Assembly: GCF_026586665.1 (NCBI RefSeq)
Contig: NZ_JAODIY010000016.1
Location: 21,112-85,111 of the forward strand
Length of the DNA: 64,000 nt
Direction: 5' to 3'
Source of the DNA: Halovenus rubra
Lineage (GTDB): Archaea > Halobacteriota > Halobacteria > Halobacteriales > Haloarculaceae
Below the pieces are notes generated by a model. That model worked only from the letters and a program-made list of their open reading frames with translations, was not told the origin of the DNA and did not search any database. Below, in pieces: positions 37,182-46,031 of this stretch. Both the position numbers and the translations under genes were made by a program. The stretch's first letter is position 1, and each line of letters starts with the position of its first letter.

Positions 37182-39332
37182 ATGCCAGCAACCAAAACAC
37201 TCCCACAGTGCGCTCACGGCGCAATCGAGAACGCTATCGACCAAGCCGCAGACGATGATCCCGTCATCCTCTGGTGGGACGACGGCGGCTACCTCCGTGA
37301 CATCGTCCGAAACACCAGCCACCAACTCGGCTGTGAGTTCCGAGCCGCTGAACAGACGCCTCTCGAACTCCGCGCAGAGGCACCACGAGACCAAACCGTC
37401 TGGTACGTTCCACACCCCAGTAGCGACGACGTCGACTGGTTCAAAGACGTTGAACACACCGGCGACGTAATCGAACAGCATATCGGGAAGCTCGCAGTTC
37501 GCTGCTTCGAAAACGACCGGCTTCAAGCGGCGACGATTCGGACAGCATACGAGGACGCCGATGACCGAGAGAAGGTCGCCAAGACACTCTACGAAGAACT
37601 CAATGGCGAAGGTGGCCTCCCGTCTCTCCAGGGTCTTCAAACGAAAATCGTCCTCGACGGACACGACGACCCCGTTCAGTTCGTCCTCGAACATGGGACG
37701 GAGAATCTCCCCGAAAAAGACGATCTGATCGAGATCCGAGATTTACTGGCCGACAAGGGTGTCGCGTCCGTCGACGGCGAAAGCGATGCGCAGACTATCG
37801 TCGAACGAACGCGGCGCTGGGCTGTCGCGGAGTGGCTTGTCGATGAAGGGATGGACAAATCCCTGTTCCCGCAGGAGTACCAGCCCGAATCCAACAGTGG
37901 GCTCGGTGTCTCTCGACCAGAACTCCGCTCTGTCCTGAGCAAAACCGAACGCAAGCAGGAACTGGCTCGCATCTATCTCAACCCAGAGAACCGATTCTGG
38001 CACGACGTCCTTCGCACATACGACGACCCGTGGGAACTCGCTGACTGCCCCGTCGATGCCTCACTCGAACACCGCCTCTGGGACGAGTGGACGCAATCGT
38101 TCAACGCCGGCGACTACGAAGGGTGTGCAACCCAAGCGGAACAACGCTACGAACGCCTTAACGCCACCTACGGCGACGTTTCGTGGACAAGGCTCTGGGG
38201 CCAGGCCATCGACATCGCGACGCTCGCGAACGAACTCGAAACCTGGGAAGAAACAGGTAATACTAGCGATGTCGTGGAGCTATACGGCGACGTAGAGGAT
38301 GGAACGTGGCAGATCGACAACGCCGTGTTCAACCTCATCATCTCTGGCGAGCCGGAAACTGTCCTTCCAGAAGAACATCCTGCAACAGCGAAACTCGAAG
38401 ATCTCCGCTCGTCGTTGGTCGAATCCAGATATCTTGAGTACCTCACAGACATTGGTGACCTCGTCGAGGACCAGATCGAAGCCGGTTCACCGTTCGTCGG
38501 TGAGAACCACGCCCATCAGTTCTTCGCTGAGGAGCAGGAACATCTCCAGAGTGGGCAGAGCGTCGCGCTGTTCATCGTCGACGCCCTGCGCTTCGACCTC
38601 GCACACGAACTCGCAGAGTCAATCCGACGTGACCTCCCCCAGCTCGAAGTAGACGAGAGCAAGTGGATTGGTACGCTACCTTCAGATACTGAGTTCGGGA
38701 AGGCCGCCCTCACCCCCGGTAGCAAGTTTAGCTTCAACATCGAACTGCAGGACGGCGAACTTTTTCCCGAGCGGAACGGTCGCAAGATCACGAATCACCG
38801 CCGACAGACGCTTCTCGAGAACGATGGCTGGAGCTACATCATGCAGGACGCCGATGACGAGGTCGGCTGGAGCAACACGCGCGTCGCCTACTACTGGAAC
38901 GATATCGACGAGACCGGCGAAAAGGAACTCACGGACTTCGAGGAGCTGTTCAGCGACCGCATCGACGCTATCTCCCGGATCATCACCGAGAAGCTCCGGA
39001 AAGGCGAGTGGGACCGTGCGTACATCCTCTCAGATCACGGCTTCGTCTCACTCCCACGGCACGTCGACATCGACGATCTATACCCATCGAGCAACGCCGA
39101 GAAGGTGACTCGCCGGTGGGTCGCCGGCGCGGACCTCGACGACGACGCCCCTGGGGTCCTGTTGGACGAAGACACACACCTGGGCTACCTCGACGACGAT
39201 GCCAGAGTTAGCATCCTGACCGACCCGATTCAGCGCTTCAGGAACCAGGGACTCCCGGATGCCCGCTTCTACCACGGTGGCGTCCTCCCTCAGGAGTTCG
39301 TCCTGAACTTCGTCACGATTGCGCAAGAATAA
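37182..39332 (+). CDS. pglZ: BREX alkaline-phosphatase-superfamily protein PglZ
   Basis: A 716-residue protein with a PglZ domain in its second half. The metal/nucleophile strand ALFIVDALRFDLAHELAESI is at about residues 462-481, WIGTLPSDTEFGKAALTPG follows, and AYILSDHGFVSLP lies near residue 610. The N-terminal half (helical, WYVPHPSSDDVDWFKDV) resembles BREX PglZ leaders. PglZ is present in every BREX type and belongs to the alkaline phosphatase fold. Its substrate in exclusion is not firmly known. It lies in operon with pglX and brxHII. Confidence 0.92.
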   Translation: MPATKTLPQCAHGAIENAIDQAADDDPVILWWDDGGYLRDIVRNTSHQLGCEFRAAEQTPLELRAEAPRDQTVWYVPHPSSDDVDWFKDVEHTGDVIEQHIGKLAVRCFENDRLQAATIRTAYEDADDREKVAKTLYEELNGEGGLPSLQGLQTKIVLDGHDDPVQFVLEHGTENLPEKDDLIEIRDLLADKGVASVDGESDAQTIVERTRRWAVAEWLVDEGMDKSLFPQEYQPESNSGLGVSRPELRSVLSKTERKQELARIYLNPENRFWHDVLRTYDDPWELADCPVDASLEHRLWDEWTQSFNAGDYEGCATQAEQRYERLNATYGDVSWTRLWGQAIDIATLANELETWEETGNTSDVVELYGDVEDGTWQIDNAVFNLIISGEPETVLPEEHPATAKLEDLRSSLVESRYLEYLTDIGDLVEDQIEAGSPFVGENHAHQFFAEEQEHLQSGQSVALFIVDALRFDLAHELAESIRRDLPQLEVDESKWIGTLPSDTEFGKAALTPGSKFSFNIELQDGELFPERNGRKITNHRRQTLLENDGWSYIMQDADDEVGWSNTRVAYYWNDIDETGEKELTDFEELFSDRIDAISRIITEKLRKGEWDRAYILSDHGFVSLPRHVDIDDLYPSSNAEKVTRRWVAGADLDDDAPGVLLDEDTHLGYLDDDARVSILTDPIQRFRNQGLPDARFYHGGVLPQEFVLNFVTIAQE

Positions 39333-39338
39333 CCATCT

Positions 39339-42248
39339 ATGAATGACCTCGAACCCGGAGACACAATCCTCCTCAACGATCAGCCCGCCGAGGTCATCAA
39401 GACGTACTCCGTCGGTGATCTCCATTATCTCAGAGCCTACGTCGAGAACGTCGGTGTGAAGACCGTCTGCATCGACGACGTGAACATCGAGCCGAAGGGA
39501 GAACAACTTAGCGCACTCGATCCCGCAACTGCAGGACAACTGCATCCAGATCACGACGCTGTCTCTGCTGAGTGGTTCGACTTACGCTCTCAGGCCCTCC
39601 AACTTCAGATTGCTCACGAGCAGGGGCAACTACTCAGTATCTCGAACTCGCTTGTTCGCTTGGAACCATACCAACTGGCCTGCGTGAACTGGGTGATGCA
39701 GAAGCTCCGCCAGCGAGCGCTCATCGCCGACGATGTCGGCTTGGGGAAGACAATCGAGGCGGGACTCATCCTGAAAGAACTCACCGCACGCAATCGGGCA
39801 GATCGAGTGCTGTTCGTCGTTCCTGCACATCTCCAGAAGAAGTGGATTCGGGATATGGACCGCTTCTTCGATATCTCATTGACACCTGGCGACCGACAGT
39901 GGGTTGAGGGCGAGCGCCGTCGGCTCGGTGAGGAGGCGAACATCTGGAACCAGGACCACCAGCAGATGGTCACGAGCATGGCGTTCCTACGTCAGGAAGA
40001 GTTCCGCGATGACCTCGACGATGCGTTCTGGGACGTTGTCGTCGTCGACGAAGCGCACAAAGCGGCCAAGCGTGGTGAGTCTCCGAGCAAGACCTCGAAG
40101 ATGGTCGACCGAGTTGCGGACAACTCTGACTCGCTACTTCTCCTAAGTGCAACACCACACGACGGCAAGGGGGAAGCCTTCCGCTCTCTCGTCGAATACA
40201 TCGATCCGTTCCTCGTCGCGGAAGATCAAGAACTCTCAAAAGAGGCCGTCGACCGCGTGATGATGCGTCGGGGCAAGCAAACGATCTACGACGACAACGG
40301 TGAACGAATTTTCCCCAATCGCGAAGTTGGGACGATACCTGTCGAGCGGACTCACGAAGAGAAGCAGTTCTACGAGGCAGTCACTGAGTACGTCAAACAT
40401 GTCTATAATCGCTCGGAGCAGCTCAATGAGCCCGCAGTCGGGTTTGCGATGGCCCTGATGCAAAAGCGCCTCGTGAGTAGTATTGGGGCGATCCAAGCCA
40501 CCCTAAGCCGCCGGCTGGCGAACCTGGTCGACCAGGAATCCACTGCAACCTCGCTCTCCGAAGAAGCCTCGGCGTACCTCGAAGGCGAAGACCTCGACGA
40601 GGATGACAAACAAAAGGCCGAGGAAGAACTTGGAGGACTCACGATTACCGAGAGTGACGCCCAACTCGAAGAGGAGATCGAAACGCTTCGCGACCTTGTC
40701 TCCCTCGCCGAAGGAATTCCTGTCGACTCGAAGGCCCAGAAAGTCCGTCGGTACATCCAGCAACTACTCGAGGAGAATCCAAACGAGAAGGTACTGCTGT
40801 TCACTGAGTACCGAGACACGCTCGATTACATTCTCGAACTCGTGAAGGACGAACCGTGGGCCGACGAGATTCTAACCATCCACGGTGACGTTGACAAAGA
40901 GGACCGGGCGAAGATCGAAGACGAGTTTAACCACGGACAGTCTCGACTACTGTTCGCGACTGACGCGGCGAGCGAAGGGATCGATCTTCAGCACAGTTGC
41001 CACATCATGGTCAATTACGAGCTCCCGTGGAATCCGAACCGGCTCGAACAGCGGATCGGTCGCCTCCATCGGTACGGCCAGGACAAGGAAGTGAAGGTGT
41101 GGAACTTCACGTTTGAGGACACTCGCGAAGGTGAGATCTTCGAGATGCTCCAGGACAAAGTCGAGAACATCCGGGGGAAGCTCGGGAACACTGCTGATGT
41201 CCTTGGGATGCTCGACGACATCGACGTGGACTCGCTCATCATGGAGTCCATTCGGAATGACGAACCAGCGAGTGCGACGAAAGAGGAACTTGAAGAACTC
41301 ATCGACGAACGACAGCGGACGCTCCAGGAGTGGCACGAGCGCAGTCTCGTCGACACGAGTACCTTCGACCAGGAGAGTCGAGAGAAGATCCAAGAAGTGA
41401 TGGATCAATCCGAAGATGTCTACGGCAGCGAGGCTGACATCCGAGAATTCTTCGAGCGCGGGATTACGGCACTGGGTGGCGATGTCGAAAAAGCCGGTAC
41501 GAATCTGTTCCGAGCCGAGTTACCAGACCAACTCCGTCAATCTGCTAGTGACAACTCCTATGGTCCGTTCACATTCAATCGAGAGTTTGCGATGGATCAC
41601 GATGACATCGAATACATCTCTCCGGATGCACGGCTGGTCCAGGAATTGATGCAGCAAGTCCTCGACGGCGAACAGGGTGCTGTTGGTCTCAAGATGCTCC
41701 CGTTTGTCGATAATCCAGGGATCACCTACAACTATCGAGTCCGATTTGAGGACGGTACTGGCGAAGTGATTCGTGAAGAGATACTCCCTGTCTTCGTCGA
41801 TGCAGCACATAACGATCCGCAAGAGCGTCTCGGACAGCGCGTCGTCGATGGAAACAGCATCAAAGGTTCTCCTGATGAAGAGCCGATTCGAATTCTGCTA
41901 GAAAACGAGGGTGAAATGCGTTCGTCCGCCGACCGATATATCAGCCAACGAGTCGAGTCACGTCGTGACGAACTCCAGAAACGGAGGGGCGAAGAGACAC
42001 AACAGGAACTTGAAGATCTCGAGGCCTATGCGGAGTCTGAACGGGAACGAATAGAGACGTTCATTGCCGAATACGAGCGGAAGGCAGAAGCAGGGACGGA
42101 CATGGATATCGCGATCAGAGGACAGCGGGATCGACTCTCGAAGCTAGAAGATCGCATCGAGCAACGCCGGCAGGAGTTGAATCGAAAAGCACAGGTCATC
42201 TCGCTTGCTCCAGATATCGAGAATCTCTGCTTGACTCTCCCAATCTAG
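39339..42248 (+). CDS. brxHII: BREX SNF2/DEAH helicase BrxHII
   Basis: A 969-residue Swi2/Snf2-type helicase, similar also to DISARM DrmD. The Q-motif region is RLEPYQLACVNWVMQ and Walker A is IADDVGLGKTIEAGL (about residues 128-142). The DEAH box is VVVVDEAHKAAKRG (about 231), motif III is LLLSATPHDGKG, and motifs V-VI are ATDAASEGIDLQ and EQRIGRLHRYGQ. The C-terminus is a long Arg/Glu coiled-coil. Helicases of this class accompany BREX types that lack the Lon-like BrxL, as here. It is the last BREX gene and converges on the AddA-like gene, separated by a strong hairpin. Confidence 0.88.
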   Translation: MNDLEPGDTILLNDQPAEVIKTYSVGDLHYLRAYVENVGVKTVCIDDVNIEPKGEQLSALDPATAGQLHPDHDAVSAEWFDLRSQALQLQIAHEQGQLLSISNSLVRLEPYQLACVNWVMQKLRQRALIADDVGLGKTIEAGLILKELTARNRADRVLFVVPAHLQKKWIRDMDRFFDISLTPGDRQWVEGERRRLGEEANIWNQDHQQMVTSMAFLRQEEFRDDLDDAFWDVVVVDEAHKAAKRGESPSKTSKMVDRVADNSDSLLLLSATPHDGKGEAFRSLVEYIDPFLVAEDQELSKEAVDRVMMRRGKQTIYDDNGERIFPNREVGTIPVERTHEEKQFYEAVTEYVKHVYNRSEQLNEPAVGFAMALMQKRLVSSIGAIQATLSRRLANLVDQESTATSLSEEASAYLEGEDLDEDDKQKAEEELGGLTITESDAQLEEEIETLRDLVSLAEGIPVDSKAQKVRRYIQQLLEENPNEKVLLFTEYRDTLDYILELVKDEPWADEILTIHGDVDKEDRAKIEDEFNHGQSRLLFATDAASEGIDLQHSCHIMVNYELPWNPNRLEQRIGRLHRYGQDKEVKVWNFTFEDTREGEIFEMLQDKVENIRGKLGNTADVLGMLDDIDVDSLIMESIRNDEPASATKEELEELIDERQRTLQEWHERSLVDTSTFDQESREKIQEVMDQSEDVYGSEADIREFFERGITALGGDVEKAGTNLFRAELPDQLRQSASDNSYGPFTFNREFAMDHDDIEYISPDARLVQELMQQVLDGEQGAVGLKMLPFVDNPGITYNYRVRFEDGTGEVIREEILPVFVDAAHNDPQERLGQRVVDGNSIKGSPDEEPIRILLENEGEMRSSADRYISQRVESRRDELQKRRGEETQQELEDLEAYAESERERIETFIAEYERKAEAGTDMDIAIRGQRDRLSKLEDRIEQRRQELNRKAQVISLAPDIENLCLTLPI

Positions 42249-42260
42249 AGTGGCAGTATT

Positions 42261-42316
42261 GAACTACCCCCTGCCTCAAAGAGCCACCAGCGGCGGTGAA
42301 AGGGCAGGGGTAGTTC
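42261..42316. terminator. Bidirectional hairpin between brxHII and the AddA-like gene
   Basis: GAACTACCCCCTGCC (42261-42275) pairs with GGGCAGGGGTAGTTC (42302-42316) with one bulged C. A smaller CACC/GGTG hairpin lies in the loop. It fills the whole gap between two convergent stop codons and overlaps the stop of the minus-strand gene, so it can serve both. A solo IS605-type end would be an alternative reading. Confidence 0.6.
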
Positions 42317-45300
42317 ACTCGATTCTATTCCCAATTTCTGTTAATTCCGAAACAATCGAGTCATAGTCAGTACTACCCCATCGGAAGGATTCTGTTGTGC
42401 TTCCCTCGGTAAATCGAAGGTTGACGATGACGTCACGGTCTGGGTCGTGTTCCAGTAGTGCCAGGGCATAGCTCATCATCTGCGGACGATAGTGCTCGGC
42501 AAGACTCTCTGGGGTTCGCTTCCCTAACCGATTCGTCTTGTAATCTGTAATGGTGAACTCGTCTGATGTCACACGCAAATGATCGATCTCTCCGACGATT
42601 TGGAATATACCGACATCAACTGTGACGGGAAGTTCTGCGTAGGTTTCTTCGGTTTCATACTGGGCTGCTTGAGTATTGAGGAATGTCTGGGCATCAGCGG
42701 TGTGTTCGATGACTTCTTGGACAGTTTCGTCAGTGATTTCGAATCCGTTGATAGCAGCGATTCGGCGGGCTAATTCCGCCCATTCCGAGCGTGGCTTGTC
42801 GAATTCAAGGATTCGGTGGACAATTGTCCCGAAATCATTCCGTGCCAGCGTACCGTCATCGTCGGTTTCGGTCTCATCTGAATCGGTTTCCTGCCGCGAA
42901 TCCTTGTCTGCCTCCTGTTCAGAGTAGTCTGATGCGGCGTGAACTAGTTGTGTGGCTGAAACCCGTCGTTGAGCCTCGGTGTCGGGGCGATCCTCGATTT
43001 CGATGCGTGGGAACGGCTCAGATGTACCTGCTGCGTCGTCGGCAGACTGCAATGCATCGCCATCGACAGGGAGGGAGACAGTGTACGTAGCGTCTTTGAG
43101 TTGTATTTGGACGCTTCCGTCGGTGAAGAGCGGTTTGACGACGCTGTCCCGATCGAGTAAGATCGGTTGGACCCAGTCACGCCACGTTTTGGCCTCGTCA
43201 TGGTCGTTGACGTCTGCAAAGCCGAGCCCCTCCTCAGTGGATTCGAGTTCGTGGGTGCCACAGAGGAGAAGGTGATCGCGGGCCCGTGTACAGGCGACAT
43301 ACAGCAGGCGTTTTGCCTCAGCGCGTTCCCGTGGGAGTTCGATTGAGTCGGCGTAGTTGTGTGCTGTTGTCTTCTCAACCTCGAACGCATCAGTAGGTGA
43401 CGGACCGCCGGCGACGAGGAATGGGTCATCGTCGTGGTCTGTGACGAGACGGACGTAGCCGTAGTCGTCGATGCTGCGGCCAAAGTTGAGATCGCTGCCG
43501 AGATCGGGTACCGCCACGATCGGGAACTCGAGGCCTTTGGCGGAGTGGATGGTCATGATTCGGACACCGTCTGTCCCCTCAGGAACTTCGGCGTCGCCTT
43601 CTCGGGGGTCGAGTTCGGCTTGCCGGTCGATGCGTCGGAGCATGTTCGCTGCGGTTTGGGTGCCGTCTTGTGACCAGTCGCGGATTTCGTCGCGGAATTT
43701 TTCCACATTGGCAACAGCTTGTTGGCCGCCTTCGTCTGCACCGATACTCACGAGGTATCCTGTGTCGTCGATAACACGTGTGAGGACCCGGTTCCAGGGC
43801 AAGACATCGGTCTCTGCACTGTGTACACAGCCGGCGAGTTCTCGCCACTGGGTTAGTAACGACGCTGCATCAGCCAGTTGCTGGTCGTCGGTTGTCTGTA
43901 GAGATTGCCAGAGAGGGTCGTCTGTCGCTGCGAGTGGAGCGAGCCGGTTGTCAGGGAATCCAAAGAGGGGGGATCGGAGGACCCCGTAGAGTGAGATCTC
44001 ATCAGTTGGATCGGCAAGGACGCGCAGGAGATTGATGAGCGTCTGGACCTCTGGCGTATTGTAAAACCCCGTGCCAGAGATGACCGAATACGGGACATCG
44101 TAAGATTCCAGCGCCCGCTGATATCGGTCGAGGTGAGTGCGTCGGCGTAAGAGGATGGCAATATCGTCGGGTGACGCCGTACTGAGTTCTTCGTCTTCGG
44201 TGTCGTAAACCTGCGGCGGGTCAGCAAGCAGGTGTGAGAGACGTGCGCCAAGGGCTTCAGCTTCCGCCGCGATAGCGTGCTCGGTTGCCGCGTCGGTCAC
44301 TGGGTGGTCTGTGTCTAACGCTTTTTCAGCACTGTCTTGGTCTTCAGGGACGACCAAGTATTCGACCGACCCCTCAAGATTGGCCACCGGTTCGATTTGC
44401 TCACGCTCGAATGACAGTTCCTGGGGCTCGGCCTCATAATCGGCGTACCCATCGTCAAGGGGCTGGAAGACCTCTGTGAAGAGTTCGTTCAGGAACGTGA
44501 GTGGGTTGTCGAGAGTTCGGAAGTTGCCAGACAGTTCGAGGTCTGTGGGTGCTTCTTGATCACTGTCGGGGATCGAATCACGGCCAAGGGACTGGTTTTG
44601 CTCGCGTAAGGCTTCTTTTGCGGTTTCGAAGGTCGTGACTTCCGCCCCACGGAAGCCGTAGATACTCTGTTTCTTGTCACCAACAAGGAATACGTTGTCT
44701 GTCTCGAGGTCGTCGTCAGCTAATTTGGCAAGGAGAGCCACCAGTTCCCACTGGCGACTGTCGGTATCCTGAAACTCGTCTACCATCAGCGCGTCAAAGG
44801 ACTCCTGTAATGACGCTTGGACTGCTTGGTTCTCTTGCAGGAAGATAATCGTTGTTTCGATGAGATCGGGGAAGTCCAGTGCTTCGCGGTCTTCTTTTTC
44901 GGCCTCATACGCATCTACAATGTCATCGAACACCCGTGCAAGCGCGAGGACGTAGTGAGCGCTATTCTGTTCAAGATCGCCTGGTGTGGTGGCAATTTCG
45001 TCTTCGATCTCAGCTAGTCGGTCCAGAAGCGTGTTGAGCGCGTCCTTGCAGTCACTGTATGCCTGAGTCTCGTCGTTCCAGGAGGATTTAGTCCCGACAA
45101 TGTGATGGCTTGCACTTGAGTACAGTCCGCCAGAACTCGTTTCTAACAGGTCGTACAGATCTCGGCATGCGACCTGATACGCTCTCTCGTCATTTTCGCC
45201 TTCGATGGTCGCACCGATGGCTCCGACATCTCGGAGGACAGAGACACCGTCGGCACCATCGTCTACAGCAAATTCCTCATCCCTGAATTCTTGCGCCGTT

Positions 45301-46031
45301 GCTAACGCTGCCTGAACGTCAGGAGCCGTAAAGAAGTCCTTCGCAGTTGGGCCATCAAGTTCACAGACATCGTTCCAGAGATAGTCCATGTAGTCGCCCA
45401 CGTCACGATCCAGCCAGGCTTCGAGCCAGGCCTCGCTGTCGGGGCGTGCATCTAACAGGCCAGCTAGAATCTCAACGAGTCGACCACGGGACCCAAAGAG
45501 TCGGGACAGGAGTTCGACATCGGAGTCGGTTGGGTTGGCGTCGAGATACTCGATGACGACCTGTTGTTGGAGGTCCGCAGCGTCATCTTCATCGAGGACA
45601 TCGAATTCCATCGGAACGGGCGCTTGAACGGCGTTCTCACGAAGGAGGCGCGCACAGAAGGCGTGGATCGTGTGTGTGTAGCCATCATCGAGTTCGTCTA
45701 GAACCGCTCGCCAGCGTTCGTACTCTGCGGGATCTTCAACGGACTGTAACTCCTCATAGATCTCTTCACGCACTCGTGTTTCGAGTTCTGCGGCAGCTTT
45801 CCGCGTGAAGGTGATCGTGACGATATTCTTCGGGGTAGCAGACGGGTTTGACCGGAGGAATTCGAGGTAACGATGCGTGAGCGTTGTTGTCTTGCCCGTC
45901 CCAGCACCAGCTGTAATCGTCACGTTCCGATCCAGTACTAACGCATCTTTTTGTTCGTCAGTCGGTGTGATTGCTGGTGATTCCTCACCTGAGTCGCTAT
46001 CAGAATACCCAGAACGCTCATTGTCAGTCAT
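42315..46031 (-). CDS. AddA-like UvrD-family helicase-nuclease
   Basis: A 1238-residue protein. The start is set at ATG 46031 (MTDNERSGYSDSDSGEE), eight bases inside the upstream gene. Upstream ATGs would lie far inside that gene. It has superfamily 1 helicase motifs: Walker A TAGAGTGKTTTL (about residues 38-49), ITFTRKAAAELETR, the DEFQDTD Walker B and VRIMTIHSAKGLEFP. A C-terminal RecB-type nuclease follows, with EIDHLR and DYKTNR (about 1150-1168). This is the AddA architecture, which unwinds and degrades DNA ends. Typical haloarchaeal genomes do not depend on AddAB for recombination, so its place after BREX suggests a defence task. It forms a two-gene operon with the AddB-like gene. Confidence 0.88.
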   Translation of the reverse strand: MTDNERSGYSDSDSGEESPAITPTDEQKDALVLDRNVTITAGAGTGKTTTLTHRYLEFLRSNPSATPKNIVTITFTRKAAAELETRVREEIYEELQSVEDPAEYERWRAVLDELDDGYTHTIHAFCARLLRENAVQAPVPMEFDVLDEDDAADLQQQVVIEYLDANPTDSDVELLSRLFGSRGRLVEILAGLLDARPDSEAWLEAWLDRDVGDYMDYLWNDVCELDGPTAKDFFTAPDVQAALATAQEFRDEEFAVDDGADGVSVLRDVGAIGATIEGENDERAYQVACRDLYDLLETSSGGLYSSASHHIVGTKSSWNDETQAYSDCKDALNTLLDRLAEIEDEIATTPGDLEQNSAHYVLALARVFDDIVDAYEAEKEDREALDFPDLIETTIIFLQENQAVQASLQESFDALMVDEFQDTDSRQWELVALLAKLADDDLETDNVFLVGDKKQSIYGFRGAEVTTFETAKEALREQNQSLGRDSIPDSDQEAPTDLELSGNFRTLDNPLTFLNELFTEVFQPLDDGYADYEAEPQELSFEREQIEPVANLEGSVEYLVVPEDQDSAEKALDTDHPVTDAATEHAIAAEAEALGARLSHLLADPPQVYDTEDEELSTASPDDIAILLRRRTHLDRYQRALESYDVPYSVISGTGFYNTPEVQTLINLLRVLADPTDEISLYGVLRSPLFGFPDNRLAPLAATDDPLWQSLQTTDDQQLADAASLLTQWRELAGCVHSAETDVLPWNRVLTRVIDDTGYLVSIGADEGGQQAVANVEKFRDEIRDWSQDGTQTAANMLRRIDRQAELDPREGDAEVPEGTDGVRIMTIHSAKGLEFPIVAVPDLGSDLNFGRSIDDYGYVRLVTDHDDDPFLVAGGPSPTDAFEVEKTTAHNYADSIELPRERAEAKRLLYVACTRARDHLLLCGTHELESTEEGLGFADVNDHDEAKTWRDWVQPILLDRDSVVKPLFTDGSVQIQLKDATYTVSLPVDGDALQSADDAAGTSEPFPRIEIEDRPDTEAQRRVSATQLVHAASDYSEQEADKDSRQETDSDETETDDDGTLARNDFGTIVHRILEFDKPRSEWAELARRIAAINGFEITDETVQEVIEHTADAQTFLNTQAAQYETEETYAELPVTVDVGIFQIVGEIDHLRVTSDEFTITDYKTNRLGKRTPESLAEHYRPQMMSYALALLEHDPDRDVIVNLRFTEGSTTESFRWGSTDYDSIVSELTEIGNRIE

